A DNA stretch of 64,000 nt from Isoetes taiwanensis (GCA_021234155.1 JAJEKV010000107.1:188001-252000); one strand, 5' to 3'; shown: positions 31,290 through 45,071, numbered from the stretch's first letter. The notes: a model not told the origin generated them from the letters alone. Made by a program: numbers and translations.

Positions 31290-33722
31290 TTTTTGAGTAG
31301 GTCAATAAAAAAAGCACCCGGGTGTGCTGTCCCTTTTAAGCATTTCACTCGTCAATATTCTTTTGATGACAGCTCCAGCCCGATCATGCTCCCCTTTACC
31401 ATGTGATGTGGCAAAGAAGTTCCACTGTAACTTAATCCCCTTGAGCTCATAGAATCTTCCCAAGAAGTAGAAAGCTCTAGAAGATTTGAACTGTGCGGCA
31501 CATCCATCAGACCAGAACACATGTTTTGCCAAATTAACTCCCCTGCTCAACAAAAACTCGTGATGGTTTTGCAAACAATGCTGGACAAATAAATTGTCAT
31601 GTTTCTTATCATCCGATATATAGAAATGTGTCTCTTTCACTATTTTTCTGTCACCAATCTTGATGTGTGGGATTTCAGATTCTTGGGCATGTCTGTAAGT
31701 GATATGAACTAGGATGGAACATTGGTCATTATGTCAATGCATACTTTGGATTTCCTGTTGAACTTTGAAGGAGAAATTCTCGGCAAAATCTATAACAGAA
31801 ACCACAGTACCTTTTGGAAATGTTTGAAGACAATTTTTAAATTGTTCTGCTTGCCACCTAGCTGTGTAATTATGTGGAATGAACTGCTTCATGACAGATT
31901 CAGCATGAGAATTCTTTCAATGTTGTTGTTTTGTAGACTAGCCTCATGATATCCTTGGTCTTCTCTTTGATGGAGCCATCCTTTCCCACATTCCTTTTTA
32001 TTGTCTCTTTAACCTGCAGCTAGCCTCTGCATTCATAGTTTCAGATTTAGTTTAAATAAGTTACATGTCATTTCAAATATTGAATACAAATGCAAAAACA
32101 ATGTACATACCTTCTCAAAGTTCTTCCAATCGATTGTCTGAATAGCGCTCTTCTCCCTTGGACATCTTTTGAATTTTCTTATTCCACATGAGCTGCAATC
32201 AAGTTGTAGACAATTTGCTTTGTGCCAAAGATCCTCATCTGCCTTAGAACATACCGTTGACCTCCATAATTCACTGACACTATTGAAAGTCTTCTCCTTT
32301 GCTTCACAAAGATCTCCAGCACCACAAATTGAACACTTGCACTTACAATTTGTTCCATGTGTGTTCATGTCTCTTCTAATTCTATTCAATGTCTGTCTCA
32401 CAAATTCCATCTTCATGTGATAAATGCACATGCATGTTTCACGATCTTTTAGTCTCCTAACAAACAAAGGTTTCAAGCACTCAAACCTTCTCAAACCTAC
32501 TTTGATGTCAGGATTCTGTTTCTGAAACTTTTTGTAGAAGACAACCTGCACGACGTCAAGCCAACACAAAAAAACTTTTATAACATTTACACTTCAACAA
32601 GTATGTCTGATCTTCAAATGTGGCAGTAAATTGACAATTCTAGGAACTTCTAAACTAATATCAAAGTTCACTAACATGAGATTCTTCCAAAAAGTGGATG
32701 GGATGCAACCTATATGGCTTGAAATTCTTGACTCCTTCAGAGGTTCTCCTAAGCTTCACAACTTGTTTCTTGTTGGGAGATACTCTTGTGTTACAAACCC
32801 AGTAACTATATATCTTCTCTCGATCTTTAAAAGAGAGCTTGTCACTTCTATCCTTTCTCTTAAACATGGACGGGGCCCACCAATCGCAGCGCTGCTTTCC
32901 TCTTGTCCAAAGCAAAGATACAAATCCTTCTCTTTATGTTTAAAGTCTTTGCAACTCCAGACTTATTGCTAGCATTATTAATAGCCATTACAAGAGTAGA
33001 TGACCTCGCTTGTGTCATATCCTGGTTCCTTCTTAGCTTGTTAGTTTGAAGATCGCTCTTCACATTATCAACAACTTGTCTAATCGCAAAACAATTCCTT
33101 GTGTCCCATTATGCCAATTTCGGGCAATCCCCGACCTGTTCTTGCCAATATTTCATCCCTATCATCTTGAAATAAATTCTTGCATACACTATGAATATTA
33201 TCCGTAATACCTTTTGCCAACTTTTTTGTTTGGTTCGAGTGGCTAACTGTGGAGGACTGGATGCGATTCAAGTGCTAATCTTTTCGCTCTTCTTTTCCTC
33301 TGCATCCTTCTTTTTAAGACATTATTTTCCCCGCAAGTCTGTATTTGGTGAGATACATTTGCATTTCACTTGAATACATGGACAACAAAGCATGGGGACT
33401 TTCTTTTGCATGGGCCACTTTTTTTTTTGCAATTACTGTGGGAAACTACATGATCACAAAGAAGAACTGAAGGCTGCACTCCTCAAATTGAAAATTCTTT
33501 TCCAACCACAACACTCGATGCCCCAAATTCTTGTAACAAGATTTCTGGTACATCAGCTTCAAGATCGAATCCCAGCTCTTTTGCTATAAGTTCCGGATCT
33601 GAATCCCCAAACTTTGCTTGAAATTCGGCAGCATACCGCTCAACCAAATCCATCTGTTCTTGAAAAAAAAAGAAGGAAAGATAATACAGCAAATGCAAAC
33701 TGGAATTTGGAGGGATAGCCAC
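31290..33722 (-). pseudogene. Transposase-like protein, copy B, 3'-truncated
   Basis: Diverged homologue of copy A in the same orientation. It keeps the Cys-rich exon (VRRLKDRETCMCIYHMKMEF, CKCKCSICGAGDLC), the FWSDGCAAQFKSSRAFYFLG motif and an uninterrupted HGKGEHDRAGAVIKRILTSE, so here the copy-A intron is absent. It ends at MLKRDSTPGCFFY and lacks the C-terminal part. The upstream region (33483-33722, MDLVERYAAEFQAKF) differs from copy A. Missing residues near 31735 and the lost C-terminus make it a likely pseudogene. The pair shows a family that has been active more than once here. Confidence 0.6.
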
Positions 33723-33849
33723 ATTTTGGGAAGAGATTCTTGGCGGGCTACCGATCTCTCCTTAATTTGCTCGTTTTTTCGCGCTCGATGTTGTTCTTCC
33801 TTAATGGACCCTAAAATTAGGAAAAAAGGCATAAAGCATCCCCCCCCTC

Positions 33850-35085
33850 CCCCCCCAGCACCCTATGTCGGCGACAAAAAAATTGCCCTCCAATATTGTG
33901 CTTAGACCCAATGATGAGATTGGAAAAATGATGGAGGCTCAAGGAATCATTATGAGCAATGTCAGCTACAGTATTGTTTTGAAACTGAGAGGTATGCATC
34001 CTAAATAAATCTGATGACTTGTGAAGCAAAATCATCTTCTTAGATTGATGCACTTGAAAATGAGCTAAGGAGTTCCATGACAATGAGGATGTGAATGAAT
34101 TTTTGAAAATCTTTGACAATAGTATTGAAAATTTAGAGGCATTTTCTATACTCAACAACATCAGGCCTTAACCATCTCACATGCAATCTCAAGCTTGGGC
34201 AATATCTTTATATTAATTAGAAAAATAGCAAAGACAAAGGGTGAAGCTGAAAGAATGCTCAAAACTAAGTTGGAACATGTCAAAGAAAATGAAGAAGATG
34301 ATTGTGCACAAATTCTTTATGCAAAAGGAAGAGGTGGCAGTAGCATTACAAGGGGAAAGATTGAAACACGCCAAGGAGAAAAGTGAAGCCCATGGTTTAA
34401 CTGTAACCAATATGGTCACTTGAAAGTGAACTGCCCTAACTTAGCTCGATAAATCAATTGCTACAATTGTAGAGGGAGAGGTCATTATGTCAGTACATGT
34501 TGAACACCAAAAGGACCCAACTAAAGAGGAAAGGGAAGAGGAGGAAGAGGATCTAGAAGTGCTCTTAGAGGGAGGGGAAGGCGCATGGGAAGAAATATTG
34601 ATTATAAGGCAAATGTGGCAGAAGAGGTACCTTTAGAAGAAGAAGAAGTTAATGAAGACACTATAAGGCTTTTGTAGCTTGCAATAGTGAAATTGATGAC
34701 AACTTTCTAACACTAGATAATGGAGCTGAAAAAAAAAATAGCTTGCATGTCATCAATTCTGAAAGACTGCAGTGGAAGCAAAAGTGGACACATTCAAGTT
34801 GGAAATGGGAATCTGCAGAAAATTGATGATGTTGGAGTTTTCGAACTGTTTACCTTAATGGAAAAATAGTGAATTTAGAAAATATTCTTGGTGTGTCCAG
34901 TTTGGTTAGAAACCTAATCTCAATTTGTCAACTAGTTGATCTTGGATTCAAAGTTGTTTTTGAACAAATGCATTGTAAAGTGTTTAAAGGTAATGAATTA
35001 AGTTTTTTGGAAAGAAGAGTTGGAAATTTTTTTGTTTAAGTTCTAAAGGTCTTGCAGGCATAAACTTGGTGATAGCTCCAAATAT
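33850..35085 (+). pseudogene. Ty1/copia gag-pol remnant
   Basis: Decayed plus-strand coding sequence. After a charged gag-like part (34195-34380) come two zinc-knuckle-like motifs (CNQYGHLKVNC and CYNCRGRGHYVSTC), an RG-rich stretch, then LDNGAEKK where the aspartic protease site would be, VGNGNLQKI and ENILGVSSLVRNLISICQLV, which are typical copia protease and pre-integrase sequences. Stops and frameshifts are frequent. It is broken off by the MITE at about 35085. Confidence 0.65.
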
Positions 35086-35600
35086 ATCACACAAACCATT
35101 AATACACAAACCATCATTAACACAAACCATTAATACACAACTATCATTAACATTATTAACACAAACCATTGCATTTGACACATTTAAATTAAAATCCCCC
35201 TTAAACCCCCTTTGGTTTGGGTGTATATTCACACGGGGGGGTTACTCCGGGCAACGAGAGCTGTCGGATGGGCATATTTGCCCTTTATTCCAAGATCTGG
35301 ACCGTACATAGCGATCCTCATTTGTGGGGTATGCATGTACAAGTTTTTGTATACTGTATATTAAGGTTTGCAAAATACTATAAGATTTGAGAGAATGTAC
35401 TTAATGATATTAATTTTGTACATGGGGCTCTCGCTGCCCTACGTAACCTCCCGTGTGAATATGCACCCAAACCAAAGGGGGTTTAAGGGGGATTTTAATT
35501 TAAATGTGTCAAATGCAATGGTTTGTGTTAATAATGTTAATGATAGTTGTGTATTAATGGTTTGTGTTAACTAAAAAAAAATTTGGCCCCTTCGGGGCCT
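35085..35600. mobile_element. MITE-like element with long inverted arms, copy 2
   Basis: Arms at about 35091-35235 and 35440-35571 share the AATTAAAATCCCCCTTAAAC core of copy 1. A palindrome GGCCCCTTCGGGGCC (35585-35599) lies just right, whereas copy 1 has its GGGCCC palindrome on the left. The two copies may therefore be in opposite orientations. The arm ends hold short AACACAAACCATTAAT-type repeats. Non-coding. Confidence 0.85.
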
Positions 35601-36419
35601 TAAGGATGGTGTTGGGGTGTAGATATAAACATTACCTAATACTCTAATGATGGATGGAAGGGCACTAAGAAATCCATAAATGCATGTAACAATTTTAGAA
35701 ACACTTCTGCATGTAATATTATGCATGGAGATTCCTTAGTGCATGTAAAATTGTGCATATAATATCTTATCTGTGCATGGAGATTCCTTAATGCATATGA
35801 ATCATAATAGAAAATGGTAGTAGAGCTAAAAACAAAGCCATTACATTGAAGTCCTAATATTAAGTGTGACATGATAATCGACAAATGGTAACCCATCTTA
35901 CAATGTTTTATTATCAAATGCTTCGCTCTTGTCAGTAACATAATAAATATGCAACCTAGTCCTGTAGCAAGTTCTTAGAAAAGCTCTACCAACCACCAAC
36001 CTCCTTCACAACTAAAGAGAGCAACATGATAATATAAGATAGCTGCAACCAAGATAGCTGAAATGTAGAGACTTATATGCAAGAGTATTAGACAAAGAAA
36101 AAACAAGGAAAAGCAAGATACATGGCTTTACCTTTTTGAACATCTTGAAAAAACTCAATTCTACCAGAATTGCACACAATCAATCTCATAACTCTAGCTG
36201 CGGCCTTATAGGTTCTACAGGATAATGTATAAGCTTGGGCAACCAGTGGATTATAAAGGCTGTTTTCAGCTCAGGCAACCAATGATATTGCTTTTTATGC
36301 TCCTGTCATTCAGCTTCAGGTAATAATGAAGAAAGTCCTTCTAATAAACGGTAAGGAGAGAATGAAGAAACGTGTAAATGAGCACCAACCTGAAGCTTTG
36401 TTTGCATCAACCTGAAGCT
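35601..36419. other. Intergenic, no gene seen
   Basis: AT-rich. It contains a two-copy repeat of about 49 bp built on GCATGGAGATTCCTTA (about 35734 and 35782). GAAGCTTTATCTAAGGCCCA occurs at about 36414 and again near 36481, just inside the adjacent pseudogene. No supported reading frame. Confidence 0.5.
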
Positions 36420-37069
36420 TTATCTAAGGCCCAGGTCCAAGCTTTGATGACTACTATTTTTGAAGCCGTTGCAGCTCCCTGAAGCTTTATCTAAGGCCCA
36501 GACAAGAGAAGATGTGTTTACGTGCTGGAGCTGGGAAAGCAAAAAATGTGGGATATATTTGATGGGTTTATGCAATGCAAAGTTGATTGCATTCTTGACT
36601 TTGATGGGATGATTAGGTATGAGCAAATCTGAAACGTGAGGACATTTGGAGTCGATTAAAAGCTGTTGTTCAGAAGCCTGATCCATGCAAACACCAGAAC
36701 TAGAGATGATCACTTTGGTAACCAAATGAGGAGCCAAATGAGCCATGTGGAAAGCCACAAATCCGCCATAGCTAGCCTAGTACCGAGTGAACCGATTTCA
36801 TTGACAGATATACTCTGAAGGAGGTGCAGCAAGCATTGGGCTTGAAATATTTCTGATCTCTGCGCATTTGTGGAGTAGGATTGGCTGAAGAAAATGAGGT
36901 CTGGAATGTAGAGAGCAGATTCACGAACAAGGGAAGGGGTTTCATTCCACCAGCTCAGAGTTCCGTCTCCACCAAAGCCATGGATGAGCATAAGATTGGG
37001 TTTGCTAGAATGGATGCTCTTTTCTGGAACCCAGCAATGGATTATGATTCCATTCTCAAGCTCTACCAT
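36420..37069 (-). pseudogene. Alpha/beta-hydrolase, frameshifted and truncated
   Basis: The N-terminal part reads LMLIHGFGGDGTLSWWNETP, with the oxyanion-hole HGFGG, and YIPDLIFFSQSYS...RSEIFQAQCLLHLL. After a frameshift at the nucleophile elbow (about 36760-36780) it continues as SYGGFVAFHMAHLAPHLVTK and VIISSSGVCMD. This is the plant family of single-domain alpha/beta-hydrolases whose elbow reads GxSYGG. The frame ends near 36420, well short of the usual 300-odd residues, and the segment with the catalytic His is missing. A pseudogene is most likely. Confidence 0.7.
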
Positions 37070-38267
37070 CTTAGATACTAATCCAAGTGACCGGAATAAC
37101 TACTGTTTTTGAAGCCGTTGCATCTCTTAAAACTGGAAGTCAAACACAATTTGGTGTTGGACATGCATCAAAGACTGCTGTAACTTTTAAAGAGGAGACA
37201 GAGCAAGAGGATTTATACTAGAATCATCAATTTTGAAGTTCTGGGTAGAAGCTTTTGGATTGATCTGCACGGAATCCTGCACCGAAATTTGAGGCCTACA
37301 CTATTTAGGGTAAACAACATAAAACTAACCCTGGATTCAGAACAACAAACACATAACTAGCCCTAAATTACTGCAAATACCTTTTTACGGTTGAGTGTCA
37401 GCAAGAATCCACATCTTGATATGGATACCCTAAAGCCATTCTGTAGGCATGTCTTGATATTTATACCCTAAAGCCTCTGTTGTCAAAGCATCCCTGATAT
37501 AAACCTGCACCGCATCACCAAATTCATCAAAAAATACAAGCGAAGCATCGAGCCAATCTGTATCTTGAGGATCCGACCTGCCTAGGCTTTTCCATTGCCG
37601 TGATGACCAAAGAAAATTGGGCTTGTTGTTTTAGATCCGCTCATGATTTCCTGATACAGGATAACATTGTTATCAGATCTGAGATCAATTTAATCCGCCC
37701 ACAAATGAGTCTTCCCTGAAAATCTTCATTTTGGTTCCCAAACACATAACCCTAAAATGGGTTATCTCGAGCCTTGCATGTCGAGCAGAAACAATAAGAA
37801 AATACAATATAAAAAATAAATATATGATATGGGTCTAAACCATTGCATATAAGCATCAAAATTAGTTCAAGCGTATGCGCACTCTAGATATACTAATTAG
37901 TATGCCTCATCAAATACATCCATGAAATCATATAAAAACCTTAGGAAAAAAGTACAAAAATACAAAAGAAACCCCCTGTTATTATGCTACATATTTAAAC
38001 TTGGTGGTACACATACTTTAAAAAACAACTTTTGACGTACGTTTGTACGTTAAACTGGCCATCGTACGTTACCCCGTACTGTATGTTGCATATGTATTGT
38101 ACACGTACAGTACGAGGAGTTTGGTACTACGTTGATCTTGGTCTTAGCCATATTTATTTACATGTCTTTTGCATCACAAAATGCTTCTAAAGCTTCTAGG
38201 TATGTCGCATATCCTTTACACTTCTAGAGAATTAAGGAACTTTTATATTCGAAGTGGTGAAATAGAA
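37070..38267. other. Intergenic DNA with a dispersed repeat
   Basis: No gene seen. Bases 37870-37997 match the reverse complement of 143-270, a diverged dispersed repeat around CCCCCTGTTATTATGCTACA. Near 38030-38130 are several GTAC-containing words (CGTACGTT, GTACGTTAC, CGTACAGTACG) that form small palindromes. Confidence 0.5.
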
Positions 38268-38700
38268 TTGGCTAAAGTATGCCAAGAGTTGAGGCGAAAG
38301 CTTCTAATGTTTAGCTAAACTTTCAAAATTTTGCCACCTGTACTTTCTTACGTTTGGCTAAACTTTTATTTAAAAAAAAAAAAAAAAAATCTTCTATCTT
38401 TTCACTATCTTGCACTAAATCAAGACCTAAATATTAACTGACCATAATAAATATAAAGGCTATATGATAACTTGGCTAAAGTCACTAAAATTTGACGTAA
38501 AAGCTTCCAAGTTTTGGCTAAATTTTCCAAATTTTGGCAATTCCACTTTCTTGCTATTAGCTAAAGTCGGACGAAATGGAGGTGGGGCGTGAAATAGACT
38601 TGGCTAGAATATTATTTTTTTTAGCCCAAAAAGGGCCATAGTTTAGCCAATTTTTTACTAAACAAGGTCAAAAATTTTGCCATTTAGCTAAGTTTAGCCA
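38268..38700. repeat. AT-rich repeats with TTGGCTAAA motif
   Basis: Two diverged copies, about 205 bp apart, of a segment starting TTGGCTAAAGT (38268 and 38473). A further TAGCCAA/TTGGCTA-rich part follows up to 38700. MITE-like or decayed tandem repeat; termini not defined. Confidence 0.45.
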
Positions 38701-38861
38701 CTAATTTTTTCCATGGAGAATAGTACAATATCATCAGCATAAAGCAGAAGTAAAACAACATACCCATATAGTATGTGGCTAATAAAAAAAGTGACTGGTA
38801 AAATGAGGCATGGAACATGATTTGAGTGACAACAAGACCAGAATCAGGGAATGGATGCAGG

Positions 38862-39093
38862 GCCACGTAATGTGCAAAGTGTGGAGGGTTCCAGAAATTA
38901 AAAAAAAAAAGGAATATTATAAAAATGTCATGAACCCCAAGCTTTAAGAGGCATCTTACTTAAAAGAAGGGATATCTATAAAATTTGCACACAATATGCA
39001 GGATAAGATTTATCTTTCACCGTCTAGGAATTGAGATAGATCGTTCGGAGAATATTCCTGGTAAAATGTGGCATTGTAAAGTATGCATTGTGG
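38862..39093 (+). pseudogene. LINE C-terminal fragment (plus strand)
   Basis: Decayed coding with VWRVPEIKKKKEYYKNVMNP and HTICRIRFIFHRLGIEIDRS...HCKVC, homologous to the C-terminal zinc-finger region of the LINEs at 39207-40318 and 40628-42304. It stops at a purine microsatellite. The last 131 bp (38962-39093) are repeated at 40321-40452. Confidence 0.7.
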
Positions 39094-39206
39094 CCAGAGA
39101 GAGAGAGGAGGGAGGGAGGGAGGGAGGGAGGGAGGGGAGGGGGGGGGAGAGGGAGAGGGAGAGGGAGAGGGAGAGGGAGAGGAGAGGGAGGGAGGGGGGG
39201 GGAGGA
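39094..39206. repeat. GA/GGGA-rich microsatellite
   Basis: GAGAGA, then GGGA repeats, then GAGGGA units. It adjoins the 3' end of the minus-strand LINE, so in LINE orientation it is a CT/CCCT tail. Confidence 0.9.
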
Positions 39207-40318
39207 AATGAAATGAAATGTATATAAATATCACGTCTACAGGCCACTAGGCCTATGAGACGTTCAATGAGTACAATCAACATTGTAGAAAATATCTTCT
39301 AATGCATCTTCAGATAGAAATCCATTAGTTCCCTCCCACTCATCCTCCGTTTTCTCTTTATAATTAGATAATTTCAATAAATGGTCTCGATGCTCAAGCA
39401 CTTCTATAATAAACTGTCCTATCTTAGTGCTTGGTAGATCAAAAAAATCCCTCAAATTATCACAAGTGACTTGATACTTACCCCTAAGATATGCATATGC
39501 TGAACAACTCAAAAGTGTATGTGCTTCATCTTCAACGCCATTCGCACCACACAACTTACATACTCTTAAAGCATGTGGAATGTGGTTCCAACGCCCTACT
39601 TCCACGCCCAGCCTGTGTGAACTAAGTCTAATTCTGTTGATTGCATGCCTGGACTTAACTGAAACCCCCATCTCGAGATATTTCGGTGATTGCAGGTGCG
39701 GGTTAATAAACTGCCTATAATATTCTTTTTTCACTTCTGGAACGCGCCATGACTTTTCTACCACATGCTCTTGCACCCAGGACCTAAGGTCATCATGGTG
39801 TGCAAGAAGTTCGTGAGGGTTGAGATCCCACTTCCTCATCCATATCTCTACCTCTGTATACCAGCCCTTATGTCTAGTTACTTCCAAGGCCATATTGGGT
39901 ATGATATGATTTTGCCTCCCTAGCTGCACTTTACATACATAAGCAAGCGTTCTACATAACGCTTCCGCCTCTAAACTCATCATCCCACATTCAGCCAACA
40001 ACATATCATATGGAGTTTGTGCCTTAACACCCAGTTCTGTTCTAAAAAACTTTTTTTGAACCTTCTCAATTTTCCTCCAAGTGTCGTCTGCCAAACCAGG
40101 TGCCCACACTTCACAGCCATACAGTAATATCGACTGTACTAACACAACATATAATGTCTTTTTAAGGCTGAAATTCTAAAATTCAGCTTTAGCACTTCTA
40201 CGTTGCATGCTATAGAGAGCTTTCAAACCACCATTGATCCTTTGTTCCACCGCCTGATTCCAACTGGGGCTCTTATCTACCTGAATACCCAAATATTTGT
40301 ATGAATCCACAATTTCTT
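39207..40318 (-). pseudogene. 5'-truncated LINE, copy 1
   Basis: Reads KEIVDSYKYLGIQVDKSPSW at its truncated 5' end (40318). After a stop near 40180 it continues as SILLYGCEVWAPGLADDTWR and ends with a CKLCGANGVEDEAHTLLSC zinc-finger-like motif typical of the C-terminus of LINE reverse transcriptases. The 293-codon part is at 39264-40145. The 3' UTR ends in CATTTCATTTCATTTCC and a CT-rich microsatellite. Confidence 0.8.
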
Positions 40319-40320
40319 TA

Positions 40321-40452
40321 AAAGAAGGGATATCTATAAAACTTGCACACAATATGCAGGATAAGATTTATCTTTCACCATTTAGGAATTGAGATACATC
40401 GTTCGGAGAATATTCCTGGTAAAATGTGGCATTGTAAAGTATGCATGCGAGC
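40321..40452 (+). repeat. Second copy of the 131-bp LINE fragment
   Basis: Nearly identical to 38962-39093 (HTICRIRFIFHHLGIEIHRS). It lies on the other side of LINE copy 1, so it looks like an unusually long target-site duplication. Confidence 0.75.
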
Positions 40453-42304
<1,852 letters not shown>

Positions 42305-42500
42305 TGCTTATGTTTATATGCTTCCGCTGATATAGGGACCCCTAGAGGACATGCCGGAATGACACCTCTGTGTCCTCTACTCGATAGTCTGCCCACCCTA
42401 GACATGAGTTAGACACAGGGCCCATACGACATGTAGCCGTTGGATGGGGAAGGTCCTTCGTTGTATACCGTGCGCTTCCGTATATAGCGCAAGGAGCGTC
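42305..42500 (+). mobile_element. LTR tail fragment of the Ty3 family
   Basis: CTTCCGCTGATATAGG through GCAAGGAGCGTCACA resembles the last 200 bp of the LTR at 62140-63782 (CTTCCGCTGTTATAGG ... GGGAGCGTCACA). It abuts the truncated LINE and has no primer-binding site after it. Confidence 0.6.
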
Positions 42501-42790
42501 ACAAAAGAAGGCAGACAATTCTATGCATTGTTATCTATATTATCCCATTGTGTTCTTTGTCTTGGAGCAATCCAGAATCTTCTAGGTGGCCTTCTAACCC
42601 TGCAGGATCCAGCTAACATCAAAGCTGAGGCAGCACAGAAGAACATACTGTTATTTTTGCAAATCATCGCCATCGAATAGATTCGTTGGATCTTCAAGCT
42701 CGTTGAGTTCAATAAGCTACAAACAATACCTTTGAAAGGCAAATCCGATTTTAAGAGCCCGCAAAAGCATAGCAATCATGCCGAGAATCA
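42501..42790 (-). pseudogene. Possible N-terminal fragment of a PIF/Harbinger-like transposase
   Basis: Minus-strand frame starting MDPVILGMIAMLLRALK and, after a frame change, giving SCRVRRPPRRFWIAPRQRTQ. The RRPxRFW...R pattern resembles the start of PIF/Harbinger (ALP1-like) proteins. It is cut off by the LTR fragment. Weak assignment. Confidence 0.3.
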
Positions 42791-43789
42791 CTGGATCCAT
42801 GATAGAATGGCCGGCAAATACAACCCTATGCAAAAAACACAGCAAATGAAATATCCCACAAAGCTTACCTACCAGCAGGAATAGGGAAAGAAATATCCCA
42901 CATTTTGGAGGCCGATTCAAATTTGGAGGGGAATTATCCCACAACCCTACTGGAATGAATCGACAGACTAGTTCTCTGGTGGGGAACCAAATTTTGAGGC
43001 CTAACCGACGGGGTTAGACCTCGAGAGACAACCTTCTCTCCTCCCAGAAAAATACGTATAATTATGAGAGGAGTCGTATAGGACGAGAGATGGGTATTTT
43101 TGGCGTGCATGTGGCCAACCTAAGAGTTGAAATTTGATCCCATCGATCCGAGACATCGGATCGCCATTCTAGAATGGGACGAGCATGCATGTTTTGCATG
43201 CATGCAGGCGGCGCATGCCCATTCTGGTTGGGAGTTCGCTATTTTAGGCGTGTTTCTGCATCGACTCCTCATCGGCGCTTCCTCTTCTCTCTCAGCAGTA
43301 CCTCTTTCTCTTTGAACCCACCCTCCCCCCCTTCTTTGTTATTATATTTGTTGCGTGGCACGCCCGTAATCAGCCCCTCCACTTTGGGAGGTTTGTTTTT
43401 GTCTTGTTATTTTTTGTTGTGTTGGTGATGTGCAGGTACAGGTTGGCGAGCGGCATCTGTTTCGACTTCTTCATTCGTGGGTTTTTGGGAGCGATTTCTC
43501 TGCCTTGCGTTTGTCTAAGCCCCTTGCCGAAGGTTTATCACTAGGGTTTTTCCTCGAAAACCCGAAAGGGCGGGGTTTTTTAATCCCGGTGATAAGCTTT
43601 CGGCAGGTACACCAGCCGAACATCTGTTACATTGTATTTTTGGGGTCCAAATGATATAATTGGATTTTCCCTTTATTTTTCATGGGTAGTTCGCATGTGT
43701 GCGGCTACCCACTATCCACCATTGTAGAAAATCTGCTGAGATGAATGAGAAAATCTGCTGATGATTATTACATATGTGAGACTGCTATG
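42791..43789. other. Intergenic, with RY cluster and a long hairpin
   Basis: Bases 43184-43218 carry several CATGCATG/GCATGC words. Two long arms (43525-43546 and 43585-43605) form an imperfect hairpin of about 20 bp around an inner AAAACCC...GGGGTTTT stem. Several short open frames exist but none is recognisable. CAG|GTACAGGTTGG near 43433 looks splice-like. Confidence 0.4.
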
Positions 43790-44400
43790 TCTATATGACG
43801 TTCAACTTGTACATTCAACATTATAAAATAAATCATCTAATGCATCCTCTGATATTAATGCATTAGTCTCTCCTACCTCTAACTCATATATTTTAAGGTT
43901 CTTTAAATGTCGTCCCTACGCTCTAAAATATCAATGATACATCTCCCAATAAGCGATCCTGGAAAATCAAAGAAACCCATCAACGTGTCAGCACATACAT
44001 CATAATTCTCTCAAATATATTTGTAAGCAGGGCAATGCGGAAGTACATGTTCCTCATCTTCAAGTATCTCTGCCTCACATATCTTACACAGTCTATGCTC
44101 GTGAGGAATGTTATTCCACCTGCCTACTTCAACACCAAGCCTATGTGAGCTCAGCATCATCTTGCAAATGGCGTGCCTATGCTTCATGGAAATCCCCTCT
44201 GGTAAAGACTTTGCCTCCTGCAATGTAGGATTAATACGAGTCCTATAAGACTCCTTTTTTACTACTCCATCTCTCCATGTCCTCTGAAGAACATTCATTT
44301 TGACCCATGTACATATATCATCTTTATGCAAAGCTAAATCATGAATATCCACCCCGCATCGTGCCATCCACTACCAGCCCGTAAACCGTGTCTCTTCTAA
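43790..44400 (-). pseudogene. LINE 3' fragment, copy 3
   Basis: The 44011-44367 frame has RTWRDGVVKKESYRTRINPT and RHAICKMMLSSHRLGVEVGR, then CKICEAEILEDEEHVLPHC, the same C-terminal domain as the other LINEs. Heavily 5'-truncated; no microsatellite tail here. Confidence 0.75.
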
Positions 44401-44771
44401 AACTAACCTGTGAGAGGGAACAGAGCATGCCCTAGATAGCAAAGTGAGAGAGAATAGAAATAATATAGAGAGAGAAGAATAGAAAGAGAACCCCGAACAC
44501 ACAAAACAATTAGGTATGGCAATGGGGCAATTTGCCACATCGTTTTACATACTGCAAGTAAAGTTTACAATAACTATAATTATTTACAATTCGTTTCAAT
44601 TACAATGAGATAAAAGTAGAGTAATATTTAACATCAAGTGAAGACAAATTTGTTTATCAAACACACATATTGCGCTAATGAAGAGGTGCATTATTTGTCC
44701 TCTTTCCATTATAATACCATAGTAGTAGTTGCACCAAAACATGCGGCACGTTATTGCATGAAGAAAGTAGT

Positions 44772-45071
44772 CTAGCGACATTTGAAGGGGCAACGAGCAT
44801 TGAGAGCAGTGGCGGCACCTTGAATTGTGGCATTGGGATATAAATTTTGGCAACGACAGAGAAGACCATAATCTGGACTTAGCAGGCGACCCATCTTGCA
44901 ACAGTTCTTATTTACAGAACTTTCAGTGGCATTGCAGACAGCAATGATGGCTTGCCCCTCGGCATAACATGCATCCTCTGTGGGGGGTGTTAAATTCCCA
45001 TGTGCGATCATAGCAACTGCAAGAGGAAGCACGAGGATAAGGCAGAGCTTGTACACATTATGCATTGCCAT
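44772..45071 (-). CDS. Non-specific lipid transfer protein (eight-cysteine motif)
   Basis: A small secreted protein of 99 residues. Residues 1-25 are a signal peptide (MAMHNVYKLCLILVLPLAVA). The mature part has the eight-cysteine pattern in the right order: C-x10-C-x10-CC-x13-CxC-x19-C-x3-C. In this family four disulfides hold a helical bundle around a hydrophobic cavity that carries lipids in the apoplast. The short mature chain and the CRC centre suit a small (type 2- or DIR1-like) class, but the subclass is uncertain. A TATA-like TATATTATA lies about 40 bp upstream. The frame is intact and intronless, one of only two convincing host genes in the window. Confidence 0.85.
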   Translation of the reverse strand: MAMHNVYKLCLILVLPLAVAMIAHGNLTPPTEDACYAEGQAIIAVCNATESSVNKNCCKMGRLLSPDYGLLCRCQNLYPNATIQGAATALNARCPFKCR

